Assembly (NCBI RefSeq): GCF_003369835.1
Contig: NZ_QPMJ01000002.1
Location: forward strand, 1,054,001-1,118,000
Length of the DNA: 64,000 bases
DNA from: Halorussus rarus
Lineage (GTDB): Archaea; Halobacteriota; Halobacteria; Halobacteriales; Haladaptataceae
Direction of reading: 5' to 3'
In this document: positions 1 through 8,594 of the stretch, one piece after another
How the letters are laid out: each line of letters begins with the position of its first letter
Position numbering within the stretch: the first letter of the stretch is position 1
Translations under genes and position numbers: made by a program
Notes under the pieces: model-generated
Databases searched by the model: none
Seen by the model: the letters and a program-made list of their open reading frames with translations, nothing else
What the model was told of the DNA's origin: nothing

Positions 1-675
1 GTCGACCGAGAGCGAGACCGTCTGGGTCCCTCCGGCGTCGCCGGCGTTGTCGACCGTCGCGGTGACGTCGACCGAGTCGCCCTGGGTCGCCGGCGAGGCG
101 ACGGCCAGATTCGAGAGCTGGAAGTCGGCCGGCGCCTCGGCCGCCTGGACGGTCACCGTTGCGGTGCCGAGCTCGCCGAGTTCGTAGGTGCCGCCCTGCT
201 CGTCGGCGAAGTCCAGGATCTGGTCGACCCCGCCTGCCTCGGCCGGCGAGACGATCGAGAGGTCGGTCGACCCGGCCGACTGGCCCTGGAGGGTGACGGT
301 CAGCACGGTGACCGCGCCGGTGTCGGCGGTGTCGTCGAACGCGTAGAGCGCGCTCGCCGCCGAGCCGTCGTCGGCTATCGACGGACTCGCGCTGCCGGGG
401 TCGTTCCCGGCGCTGACGTCGACGACGGTCGCGACGCTCGAGTCGCCGACCTCGACGCCGATCTGTCCGGCGCCGACGCCGCCGTCGGCGTCGTCGAGGA
501 CGACCTCGACCGTGGTCGTCTCTCCGGGCGCGATCTGTGATTCGGCGGGCGATACGCTGAGGCTCGTGGCGCCGGCCGCGCTGGCGACGCCGCCGACCGT
601 CGAGAGGACGGTCAGCGCCGCGAGCACGACCGCGAGGGTCCTGGTGGACCGCTGGGGTGTGGTGTCTGAGTTCAT
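1..675 (-). CDS. Secreted cohesin-domain protein (partial, runs off the left edge)
   Basis: 225 codons are visible from the ATG at 675; the C-terminus lies outside the window. Residues 1-35 form a signal peptide: a short basic start, then an alanine/leucine/valine-rich core ending in GVASAAGA. Residues about 36-155 have the cohesin pattern: a PGETTTVEV strand, a segment VATVVDVSAGND, a SALYAFDD strand and a V-LTVTLQG strand followed by a glycine/serine turn. From about residue 160 the text (DFQLSNLAV, then a GDSVDVTATVDNAG strand) looks like the start of a CARDB-type adhesion repeat. The gene follows, on the same strand and 141 nt downstream, a gene ending in a dockerin, so the two products are plausible binding partners. 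The cohesin call rests on pattern recognition; a generic Ig-like envelope domain is the alternative. Confidence 0.72.
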   Translation of the reverse strand, partial: MNSDTTPQRSTRTLAVVLAALTVLSTVGGVASAAGATSLSVSPAESQIAPGETTTVEVVLDDADGGVGAGQIGVEVGDSSVATVVDVSAGNDPGSASPSIADDGSAASALYAFDDTADTGAVTVLTVTLQGQSAGSTDLSIVSPAEAGGVDQILDFADEQGGTYELGELGTATVTVQAAEAPADFQLSNLAVASPATQGDSVDVTATVDNAGDAGGTQTVSLSVD

Positions 676-816
676 CTGTCGGTTCCGTGGTCGGTTTCGT
701 GCGGTTCGTCTCGCGAGGTGCGTGCGGTCGCGGCGCCCGAGCGGGGGAGGCTAACCTCTGGAGTGGCCCCGGGACGTCGCCGCGCGGTCCGCGCTGGAGT
801 CCGTGACACGGAGTGA

Positions 817-3800
817 TCAGCTCCCGGCCACGAGGTCGGCGAACAGCGCCTGGGCGTCGCCCGCCGTGACCGCGCCGTCGCCGTTGACGTCGAAGGCGTC
901 GACGTCGCCCTGGACGACGGGGTCGTTCAGGTTCGCGAACAGCGCCTGGGCGTCGGAGACGGTGACCGTCCCGTCGCCGTTGACGTCCTCGTAGACGCCG
1001 TCGCCGTCGGGGTCGGTCGGCGCGTTCTCGAAGTCGCCGACCGGTCCGGGTCCGGCGTCGGCGCTCTGATCGTACTTCAGTATCGCGACGTTCGACGTCA
1101 GGCCGGTCTCGCCCTCGCCGTCGTCGGCGGTCGCGACGAAGTAGTTCAGCCCGCCCGCGGCCGAGCTGTTCGTCAGCGCGACGGGGATCTCGGCGGTCCC
1201 GTCGGCGCCGACGGTCGCGGCGTACTCCTCGACCTGGATGACCGTGTTCGCCTCGTAGGCTTCGACGTCGTAGCCCGGCGTACCGTCGTACGTCGGCACG
1301 CCGTCGAGGTTCAGTTCGCCCTCGACGCGGAGCAGCGTGACCGTCGACCCGGGTTCGGCCTCGACCGTGATCGTCTGGTTCGCGGACGCCACGGTGGCGG
1401 CCGAGTGGGCGGGCGACAGCGTGGTCTCGCCGAGCGAGACGTTCGCCACGTCCACGGTCGGGGCGGCCGCGACGTCGGCGTCGGCGGTCGCCTGCGAGCC
1501 GCCGGCGCTGCCGTCGCTGAAGAGGCTGGTCACGGCCGTCGCGCCGTCGGCGAACTCGACCGTCATCTCCGACCCGGACAGCTCCAGTCCGGAGATGGGA
1601 CCGGCCTCGCCGCTCTGGACGCTCGACCCGCCCTTGATGCTGGTCGGGTCGTTGTCCATCTCGAAGGTGATCGACTCGCCCGGCTCGAACGCGCCGAACT
1701 CGATCTGGAGCGCGTCGTAGCCGTCGGAGCCGTCGACGCCGTTGTGCGGGTCCAGCACGGTCGCGTCGACCGTGCCGCTCGTCCCGTTGTCGTCGAGGAT
1801 GAAGCCTTTCGCGCCCTGGTCGCCGGCGGTGCCGTCGGGGTCGAACACCGCGTCGGGCAGCACCGCCGAGCTCAGGTTCAGCGTGACCGTCTCGATGGGC
1901 TCGTCGCCGGTGTTCTCGATCTCGAACGACTCGGCGTCCCACGTCGTGGCGTCGATGCCCTCGCCGTCGTCGATCTCGATGGTCGCCTCGCCGTCGGTCG
2001 GACCGTCCGCCGACCCGTCGACCTCGGCGACCTCGATGGCCGAGACCTTCGGGTTCTCGACCGAGGACGTGAAGTTGACGTCGAGGTCGCCGTCGGTCAC
2101 CTCGACGGTGTACGTCTTCGTCGTCGCGTTGAGCGCGCCGACGTCGGCGTGGATGTCGTAGTCGTCGAGTTCGGGTTCGCCGCCCTCGACGTTCGCGCTC
2201 ATGACGCGCGAGCCGTCGCCGCCGGCGTCGCCGTGGTCGGTGCCGAACCAGATCTCGGCGAGGTGGACGGTCACCTCGTAGGTGCCGTCCTCGACCGGGA
2301 ACGAGTAGTTCACCGGCGCGCCGCTCTGGCCGTACCGCTCGGTCAGGTACAGCGCGTCGTCGTCGGTACCGCCGATGTCGGTGACGCCGTAGTTCGCCGA
2401 GACGTTCGTCGTCTCGCCGCCGGCGAAGTAGTCGTCGGCCTGGTACGTCGTCCCGTCGGCCGCGGTGTACGTCGAGCCGCCGGCGTTGACCGCGAAGACG
2501 ACCTCGCCGGCCTGCTGGTCGTCGTCGATCACGGTGACGTTCACCGCGTCGGTGTCGGTCGCGCCCTCGGCGTCGCTCACCGCGACCTCGAAGGTCAGCG
2601 TCGTGTTACCGTCGACGTCCGGCGCGGTGAACGACGGGACCGCGTCGTCCTGGGCGCTGAGCTGGACGTCCGGTCCGGCGGTCTGGGTCCACGAGTAGCC
2701 GAGTTCGTCGCCGTCGGCGTCGGTCGACCCAGAGGCGTCGAGGCTGACCGATTCGTTCTCGTCGACCGTCTGGTCGGCGCCGGCGTCCGCGGTCGGCGCG
2801 GCGTTCGCGCCGATCTCCGTCACGGTCAGCCGGTCCCAGGAGGCCGAGAACGTCGAGCTGGCGCCGTTGGCCGTGCTGATGAGGCCCACCGCGAGCCCCC
2901 GGGTGTCGTCGGCGTACCAGCTCTCGGGCATCGCGAACGTCTGGTCGAAGAACGTCCGGTTCCCGTCGTCGATGGCGTAGCTCGCCACGACGGTGTCGTT
3001 CGACGGGTAGACGTCGAGGTAGAGATCGATGGTCTGGCCGCTGCCGAACACGTCGGGTTCGGAGACCACGACCGAGTCGGCGTTACCGACCTGTCCGTCG
3101 ACCTCCTTCAGGAACTGGACGCCGCCGTTCGGGTCGCCGTCGGCGTCCTGCGCTCCGGCGACCAGCTTGACGTAGTTGTCCTGGTCGCCGAGGCCGAACT
3201 GCACGCCGGCGGCCTGCCAGTTCTCGGGCGTCATGTCGTCCGAGAACGGGGATTCGACCGTCGTGTGGACGGTGAACGGCGCGTCGCCCGTCGCGTTCAC
3301 GCCGTACTGGAACCCGTACGTCTGGGAGTTCTTGCCCTCGTAGGCGTCGCCGAACGGCACCTCGTCGACCGAGAGCCGCTCGGTCGCGCCGCCCGCCCGC
3401 ACCTGCGAGGCGTTGTAGAGGTCGGCGTAGTCGGTGCCGTTGGTCATCAGGCCGGTGAACCCGAGGCCGAACAGCGACCGGGGGTGCTGGCCGGCCTCGA
3501 ACTGCCGGTCGACCGGCAGGTCGTTGTCGAGCCCGTTCTGGGGGTCGAGCGCGAACGGGTCCTGGCCGTCGGTCAGCCCGTCGTCGTCGTCGTCGTCGTC
3601 GACAGAGTCCGGGACGCCGTCCTGGTCCCAGTCCTCGGGCTGGGAGGCCTGCGAACAGGGGTCGGTGCCCGCCGCGTTCTCGTCGGCGTTGGTGTAGCCG
3701 TCGCCGTCGGCGTCACCGTCCGGGTCGTACTCCGGGGAGTCCGGGTCGGCCCCGACGCACTGGCCGCCCGTCGAGTCGCCGTAGTCGTTGGGCTCGAAGA

Positions 3801-6081
3801 CGGTGATCTTGTTGCTGCCGTACGTGGCCGCCCACACGGTGCCCGGGAACGCGTCGTCGTCGCCCTGCGCGTGGACGTCGAGCGGGTTGCTCCCGATGTT
3901 CTGGAAGAGGGGTTCGGAGGCCGTCGCCTCGGTGCCCTGGGCGTTCAGTTCGACGCGCTGGACGTCGCCGGAGTTCCACATCGCCAGCAGCAGGTCGCCC
4001 TGCAGCGCGCCGCCGAAGTTCGACGCCGGGTAGACGTCCATCCCCTGGGGCGTCGCGCCGAAGGTCTCGAGCGCCTCGCTCGGCGTCGAGGAGTTCGTGG
4101 GCGAGATGTAGTCGCAGTTCACCGGGTCGTGGAGGCCGTCGTCGACCGCGGCGGCGAACTCGCTGGTGTCGTTGCCGCGGGTCGGGTTCGGGTGGCCCCC
4201 GTAGTAGTCCTCGCCCTCGACGTGGTAGACGCCCGTCGCCGAGTACTCGTCCTGCTCGTTCTGGGCGTTGGTGCACTGGCCCTGGGGCCCCTCGTCGACG
4301 ACGATGCCGCCCCAGCCGGGGTTGGCGCTGTTGTCGGTCGCGTACAGCTCGCCGTCCTCGCTGAGCGCGATGTCGTAGGGGTTCCGGAAGCCCGGCGAGT
4401 AGACGTCGACCGGACTGTCGGCGGTCCAGTTGGCCATGTTCGCGCCGTCCTGTCCGCCGAAGGGCGTCTCGGTGCCCTGGAGCGTCGGCAGGTCGTACAG
4501 GTACGTCGAGTCGGTGTGGGCGGCGTCCTTCTCGGCCATCGCGTCGACCTGCGACAAGTCGACCGAGAGGATGGCCGCCGAGAGCGCGTACTCGGGCGTC
4601 AGCGCGAAGTTGTCCGAGGGGGCGCCCTTGTTGGTGTGGCCGCCCTGCGCGACATAGAGGACGTCCTCGGCCTCGTCGTACTGGATGCCGTTCGTGGCGT
4701 GGTTCTCCTCGGAGCGGGGCAGCCCGCGCACGAGCATGTCGTGGTCCCACCCGGAGTCGGTCTGGGTGAGCCGCGAGACGACGCCGGAGTTGGTGTCGAG
4801 CCCGCTGTCGGTGTGGCCGCCGCCCGCGCCGATCCGCGGGTCGCTCGACGTGACGTACAGCACCGGCGTCTCGGCGGTACCCTCGACCGTGAGCCCTGTC
4901 ACCTGGCGATTGCCGACGCTCGGGTTGTACGCGCCGTCGTCGTCGTGGTTCGGGATGTCCTGGACCGCCGTGATGACCTCGGTGCCGACGACCTCGTAGT
5001 CGTTCTCGCCGTTGCGGGCGATCTCGAACGCCTTGATCTCGCCGCTCTGCTGGGCGACGTAGAGCCGGCCGTCCGGACCGAAGTCGAGCGACGTCGGATT
5101 GCCGAGGTCGGCGCCGAGCCCGCTGACGCCGAAGCCGACGGGCACGTCGCTCGCGCCCTCGCCCGAGAGGTCGACCGTCACCGGCGAGTTGCTCCCGCTG
5201 TGACTGACCTCGAGGGACGCCGACTTGGGCTGGGCGTCAGACGGCGCGAACGTCACCGGGACCGACGCCGTCTCGCCGGGCGCGAGCGTCGTCGCGCTCG
5301 CCGCGCCGGTCGAGAACTCGTCGGCGTCCGCGCCCGCGACCGACACGTCCGTGATGGAGATGTCGGCGTCGCCGGCTCCGCCGAGATTGGTGAGCGTGAT
5401 CTGCTCGGTCGCGCTACTGCCCGCGACGACCGTGCCGATATCGAGCGTCGAGGGGGCGCCGAGCGTGTTCGGCTGTGGCTCGGCGCTCACGATTTCGATG
5501 GCGTTGAGCTGGGGGTTCTCCGTCACGTGGGCGAAGTCGACGTCGATCGTCCCGTCGCTGACGACGGTGAACGACTCCATACCCCCAATCTGGTCGCCGT
5601 ACTCGGCGATGGGGTCGAAGTTCTCGACGGTCTGGTCCTCGACGCTCACGTCGAAGACGCGGTCGCCGGGCTCGCTGGTCCCGGAGTAGCCGTCGTAGAA
5701 GTAGAGCCGGACCTCGACCTGCCGGCCCGACTGGACGTCGAACTCGTACCCCATCTCCCCGTCGCTGGGCGGGTCGTACCGTTCGTTCGTCCAGATTCCC
5801 GCGGGCGCGCCGTCCGGCACCGACGCGTCGAGCGAGTCCGGCGCCGGACTACTCGACGTGTCGGAGTCTCCCGAGACGAGGTATCCGGAGTCATCTTCCC
5901 AGTCCGGCCCGTCGGCGGCGGCGACGCCTCCGCCCGCGTTGACTCGATACAACACGTCGCTCGCTTGTTGGGCGTGCGCTACCCCGACACTCGACAGCGC
6001 GCCGGCTCCCGCCGCCGACGCTACCAACAGTACCGAAAAGACGACCGCCAGTACTCGCGTCGTTCGATGCGTCCCGTTCAT
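817..6081 (-). CDS. Giant secreted multidomain protein with C-terminal dockerin
   Basis: 1754 residues from the ATG at 6081; the open frame extends to a GTG at 6255 but the signal peptide begins at 6081 (core LAVVFSVLLVASAAGAGAL, cleavage near AHAQQA). Order of domains by rough residue: malectin-like 40-200 (VLYRVNAGG); choice-of-anchor/ASPM-SPD-2-Hydin-like 205-305; six-bladed glucose/sorbosone-dehydrogenase-type propeller 310-770; Asp-rich thrombospondin type 3 repeats 775-840; a beta-sandwich 845-1090; PKD 1090-1183 (DADGDELGYSWTQ); second malectin 1187-1355; two unassigned beta domains to 1670; duplicated dockerin about 1695-1750 with two Ca-binding loops, DVNGDGTVTVSDAQALF and DVNGDGAVTAGDAQALF. 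It probably binds or oxidises carbohydrate at the cell surface and docks onto a cohesin partner, perhaps the next gene. Substrate is unknown. The opposite strand is open for about 4.7 kb, a GC codon-bias shadow. Confidence 0.88.
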   Translation of the reverse strand: MNGTHRTTRVLAVVFSVLLVASAAGAGALSSVGVAHAQQASDVLYRVNAGGGVAAADGPDWEDDSGYLVSGDSDTSSSPAPDSLDASVPDGAPAGIWTNERYDPPSDGEMGYEFDVQSGRQVEVRLYFYDGYSGTSEPGDRVFDVSVEDQTVENFDPIAEYGDQIGGMESFTVVSDGTIDVDFAHVTENPQLNAIEIVSAEPQPNTLGAPSTLDIGTVVAGSSATEQITLTNLGGAGDADISITDVSVAGADADEFSTGAASATTLAPGETASVPVTFAPSDAQPKSASLEVSHSGSNSPVTVDLSGEGASDVPVGFGVSGLGADLGNPTSLDFGPDGRLYVAQQSGEIKAFEIARNGENDYEVVGTEVITAVQDIPNHDDDGAYNPSVGNRQVTGLTVEGTAETPVLYVTSSDPRIGAGGGHTDSGLDTNSGVVSRLTQTDSGWDHDMLVRGLPRSEENHATNGIQYDEAEDVLYVAQGGHTNKGAPSDNFALTPEYALSAAILSVDLSQVDAMAEKDAAHTDSTYLYDLPTLQGTETPFGGQDGANMANWTADSPVDVYSPGFRNPYDIALSEDGELYATDNSANPGWGGIVVDEGPQGQCTNAQNEQDEYSATGVYHVEGEDYYGGHPNPTRGNDTSEFAAAVDDGLHDPVNCDYISPTNSSTPSEALETFGATPQGMDVYPASNFGGALQGDLLLAMWNSGDVQRVELNAQGTEATASEPLFQNIGSNPLDVHAQGDDDAFPGTVWAATYGSNKITVFEPNDYGDSTGGQCVGADPDSPEYDPDGDADGDGYTNADENAAGTDPCSQASQPEDWDQDGVPDSVDDDDDDDGLTDGQDPFALDPQNGLDNDLPVDRQFEAGQHPRSLFGLGFTGLMTNGTDYADLYNASQVRAGGATERLSVDEVPFGDAYEGKNSQTYGFQYGVNATGDAPFTVHTTVESPFSDDMTPENWQAAGVQFGLGDQDNYVKLVAGAQDADGDPNGGVQFLKEVDGQVGNADSVVVSEPDVFGSGQTIDLYLDVYPSNDTVVASYAIDDGNRTFFDQTFAMPESWYADDTRGLAVGLISTANGASSTFSASWDRLTVTEIGANAAPTADAGADQTVDENESVSLDASGSTDADGDELGYSWTQTAGPDVQLSAQDDAVPSFTAPDVDGNTTLTFEVAVSDAEGATDTDAVNVTVIDDDQQAGEVVFAVNAGGSTYTAADGTTYQADDYFAGGETTNVSANYGVTDIGGTDDDALYLTERYGQSGAPVNYSFPVEDGTYEVTVHLAEIWFGTDHGDAGGDGSRVMSANVEGGEPELDDYDIHADVGALNATTKTYTVEVTDGDLDVNFTSSVENPKVSAIEVAEVDGSADGPTDGEATIEIDDGEGIDATTWDAESFEIENTGDEPIETVTLNLSSAVLPDAVFDPDGTAGDQGAKGFILDDNGTSGTVDATVLDPHNGVDGSDGYDALQIEFGAFEPGESITFEMDNDPTSIKGGSSVQSGEAGPISGLELSGSEMTVEFADGATAVTSLFSDGSAGGSQATADADVAAAPTVDVANVSLGETTLSPAHSAATVASANQTITVEAEPGSTVTLLRVEGELNLDGVPTYDGTPGYDVEAYEANTVIQVEEYAATVGADGTAEIPVALTNSSAAGGLNYFVATADDGEGETGLTSNVAILKYDQSADAGPGPVGDFENAPTDPDGDGVYEDVNGDGTVTVSDAQALFANLNDPVVQGDVDAFDVNGDGAVTAGDAQALFADLVAGS

Positions 6082-6462
6082 CCTGTCCCTTCCTGCCGCA
6101 TCCTCTGTCTGATCATGTGCTGTGCTGGCGTCGGTGTCTGGCGGAGCCGCCGTCCAGGAACAACGTAACCCTCGGTTCGGGGAGCGTAACGCGTTCAAGC
6201 GCCGATTTCGGCGCGTTTCGCGGTGCGTACCGTCCAGCGCGACGCCATCAGCCACCCAGAGGATAGATAACGATATTGTTATGAATTACATGTGATACGT
6301 AAACGAGTCCGAGACGTCGGCTCAGGGCGGGCCTACGGAACCGCAGGCGTGTCATACGGGAGCGACGAACTCCGGATTCGGCGGCAGTACGCGACGCCCG
6401 CGAGGGTACTCGTCCGGGAGAGGCCGAGGCGTTGATACGGACCGAACCCATATCCACCGGCG
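6082..6462. other. Divergent intergenic region between dockerin gene and nuclease gene
   Basis: No gene is visible. The part near 6255-6310 is locally AT-rich (an ATAACGATATTGTTAT-like stretch around 6266-6281) and stands out from the GC-rich surroundings, so it is the best candidate for promoter elements of either flanking gene. Which gene it serves cannot be decided from sequence alone. Confidence 0.4.
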
Positions 6463-7203
6463 ATGACGCTCTCGGTCGCGGTCGACGACAGGGAACCCGC
6501 GGCGGTCCGCCGGGCAGTCGAGGCCCACGGCGACGTGGTCGCGGTCGACGTGCGGCGGCTCCCGGCGGCCGACTTCGCGGTTCTGGACGGGTCCGGAGCG
6601 GGTAGTGAGTCTTCGACGAGCGACGCTGTAGGCGTGGACGACGCCGCGGAGGGTCGGGTGGTCGGCTCGGTCGGCATCGAGCGCAAGACCGTCGACGACT
6701 ACGTGAACTCCGCGCTCGGGACGACCGGGACAGACCTCCGCGAGCAGGTCGAGAAGATGGCCCGGGCGTACGACCGCGCCTACGTCCTGCTGGAGGGCGA
6801 CCTCGCGGAGGTGGGCGCCGACCGGCCCGGTCTGGACAGCGCCGCGGTCCACGGCACGATGGCGTCGTTCGCGGCCCGCCACGACACGCCGGTCGTCCCC
6901 TGCTCGGACCGCGAGCGACTGGTCGACGTGGCCACCCGCCTGCTCCGCAAACACGGCGAAGCGCCTTCGGCCCGGCCGGTGCCCGGCGGCACCGTGACGG
7001 GGTACTCCATCCCCGTAACCAAACGGCTGTTCGGCTGCATCGAGGGGGTCGGCCCCGCGACCGCCGACGCGCTCTACGAGGCGTTCCCCTCGGTCGAGGC
7101 GCTGCTGGCGGCGACGCCCGCCGAGCTGCGGGAGGTGGAGGGCGTCGGCGAGAAGCGCGCCGCGGCCATCGTCGAGACGCTCCGGGGCGAGCGCGACGGC
7201 TGA
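6463..7203 (+). CDS. ERCC4/XPF-type nuclease with C-terminal helix-hairpin-helix
   Basis: 246 aa. Residues 1-150 form an ERCC4 nuclease domain: DDREP near the N-terminus and IERKTVDDY supply the D and ERK-D catalytic residues of the XPF/Mus81 family. Residues about 185-245 contain two helix-hairpin-helix motifs (GCIEGVGPATADALYEAFP and REVEGVGEKRAAAIVE). This resembles the nuclease half of archaeal Hef or XPF but lacks the helicase, as in the short archaeal XPF form. Expected role: cutting branched or flap DNA during repair or fork restart, probably as a dimer and with PCNA. A low-complexity serine/threonine insert lies at residues 45-65. Confidence 0.9.
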   Translation: MTLSVAVDDREPAAVRRAVEAHGDVVAVDVRRLPAADFAVLDGSGAGSESSTSDAVGVDDAAEGRVVGSVGIERKTVDDYVNSALGTTGTDLREQVEKMARAYDRAYVLLEGDLAEVGADRPGLDSAAVHGTMASFAARHDTPVVPCSDRERLVDVATRLLRKHGEAPSARPVPGGTVTGYSIPVTKRLFGCIEGVGPATADALYEAFPSVEALLAATPAELREVEGVGEKRAAAIVETLRGERDG

Positions 7204-7241
7204 CGCCGCTCGCTTTCCGGGGTATCCGGGACGCGGCCGAC

Positions 7242-7631
7242 CTACTCCACGGGCTCGCGCCAGTGGACGGTGACGTTGTTCACCGCGAAGCTGTCGTCGC
7301 CCGACTCGTCGCGGTGGACGCGGAGCGTGTTCGTGCCCTCGTCGAGTTCGGCGGCGGTGATGGCGTCCTCCCAGTACTGCCAGCCGTCGGCCGGCGGGAC
7401 GTCGAACCCGCCGAGCGACTCGCCGTTGAGCCGGAGCTCGTGACCGTACTCGTCGACCCTGAACGCCTGGAGGCCGACGTACGGGTCGCTGGCCCGGTCG
7501 GTCGGGACCGAGAACTCGAACCCGGGGGTGGCGTCGCCGACGTACTCCGCCCACGGGACGTCCAGCGCGTCCTTTGAAGGTCCGAGGTGGGCGCTCACGT
7601 TCACCAGCGCGTAGTTGGCGCGGTAGGCCAT
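7242..7631 (-). CDS. Conserved haloarchaeal protein with lectin-like beta fold
   Basis: 129 aa from the ATG at 7631 (MAYRANYALVNVSAHLG); an alternative start lies 27 nt upstream. No signal peptide or membrane segment. It is rich in beta-strand patterns: a strand YVGLQAFRVDEYGHEL, then NGESLGG, a turn DELDEGTNTLRV and a closing strand FAVNNVTVHW. This pattern resembles carbohydrate-binding jelly-roll proteins of the malectin or galactose-binding type. The family is widespread in haloarchaea (I think DUF7383) with no known function. It is convergent with the nuclease gene and its start faces the toxin-antitoxin pair. Confidence 0.8.
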   Translation of the reverse strand: MAYRANYALVNVSAHLGPSKDALDVPWAEYVGDATPGFEFSVPTDRASDPYVGLQAFRVDEYGHELRLNGESLGGFDVPPADGWQYWEDAITAAELDEGTNTLRVHRDESGDDSFAVNNVTVHWREPVE

Positions 7632-7725
7632 ACGCGGGTCCACGCGCGGCGGCCCCAAATTCGTGGGGGTCGCGGCGATTCCGGAGTAGTCAGCGCACCA
7701 TTCCGTCTAGGCCGTCGCAACATTT

Positions 7726-7749
7726 GTATGCATTGCATGCATTGCATAC
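7726..7749. promoter_or_regulatory. 24-bp near-perfect palindrome, probable operator of the TA pair
   Basis: The site starts GTATGCATTGC and ends GCATTGCATAC; only one symmetric base pair (positions 8 and 17 of 24) breaks the symmetry. It ends 3 nt before the antitoxin ATG at 7753. Autoregulation through such a site is typical of toxin-antitoxin operons; that it works so here is inference. Confidence 0.7.
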
Positions 7750-7752
7750 GTC

Positions 7753-8043
7753 ATGGGCACCCTCTCGGCTCGAATCCCCGACGACCTCGAGGCGGAACTG
7801 GAGTCATACATCGAAGAGGAGAATCTCGACAGGAGTACCGCGGTACGAAAGCTCCTTACTGAGGGGCTCGGCGACTGGCGGAAGGAAAGAGCGCTGGAGA
7901 AACTCGAAGGGGGTGAAACTACGCTCTCGGGCGCCGCGTCGATGGCCGAGATGAACGTCTGGGAGTTCGCGGCGCTGGCGAAGGACCGGAACGTGACGTG
8001 GGTTTCCGACGAGCACCTCGAATCTGACCTCGACGACCTATGA
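7753..8043 (+). CDS. UPF0175-family antitoxin
   Basis: 96 aa. The N-terminal 45 residues have a ribbon-helix-helix-like arrangement: a strand GTLSARIPDDLEAEL followed by helices with DRSTAVRKLLTEGL. The C-terminal half (LSGAASMAEMNVWEFAALAKDRNVTW) is the UPF0175 signature. It should bind DNA at its own promoter, where a palindrome abuts the start codon, and neutralise the PIN protein encoded next. The stop overlaps the toxin start by 4 nt (ATGA at 8040-8043), giving translational coupling. Confidence 0.88.
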   Translation: MGTLSARIPDDLEAELESYIEEENLDRSTAVRKLLTEGLGDWRKERALEKLEGGETTLSGAASMAEMNVWEFAALAKDRNVTWVSDEHLESDLDDL

Positions 8044-8558
8044 CGTTCGTCTTCGACGCGACTCCACTCATCTACCTCGCGAAGACCGACAGTCTCGGCA
8101 TATTGACCAAGATCGAACGGGAGTTCGTTGTGCCGGAGCGAGTTTACGACGAGGTCGTCACCGATGGGATGAAACAAGGGTACACTGACGCGAAGCGAAT
8201 CGACAATTGCGTTCAAGAAGGGCCGTTCCAGAAGCGGACTTTAGAGGAAGACGAACGGTTCGAGCGCCTCGTTGGGGAAACCGCACTCAGTCAAGCGGAC
8301 GCGGCAGTACTGTTACTCGCTGACGAGGTCGATGGAACCGCCGTCGTGGACGAGAAGCACGGCCGTGACATTGCAGACGTGGAGAATATCGAGACCCGCG
8401 GAACGGCCTATCTCCTCCTGTCGTTGGTCAGACGAGGCGACCTCTCGGCCGAGGAAGCCCGCGATACCATCGACGCGATGCTTGACGCCGGGTGGCACTG
8501 CTCGCCGAACCTCTACGCGAAGCTACTCCGGAAACTCAACGAACTCGCGACCGAATGA
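8040..8558 (+). CDS. DUF3368-type PIN-domain toxin
   Basis: 172 aa PIN-fold ribonuclease-like protein. Conserved acidic residues are seen in FVFDATPLIYLAK (Asp6), in the central SQADAAVLLLAD and in TAVVDEKHGRDIA, the usual metal-binding positions of PIN nucleases. The C-terminal part (GTAYLLLSLVRRG, DAGWHCSPNLYAKLL) matches the DUF3368 family that pairs with UPF0175. It overlaps the antitoxin gene by 4 nt and shares its promoter and operator. Expected activity is RNA cleavage kept silent by the antitoxin; the target is unknown. Confidence 0.88.
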   Translation: MTFVFDATPLIYLAKTDSLGILTKIEREFVVPERVYDEVVTDGMKQGYTDAKRIDNCVQEGPFQKRTLEEDERFERLVGETALSQADAAVLLLADEVDGTAVVDEKHGRDIADVENIETRGTAYLLLSLVRRGDLSAEEARDTIDAMLDAGWHCSPNLYAKLLRKLNELATE

Positions 8559-8594
8559 GAAACCCGTAAACCGCCCGGACGCCACGGTCCGAAC

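Noticed and set aside
1405-6168. A 1587-codon open frame on the plus strand opposite the giant dockerin gene
   Set aside because: It is rich in Arg/Val/Gly with no domain, and mirrors the codon bias of the minus-strand gene, which has clear signal peptide and domains.
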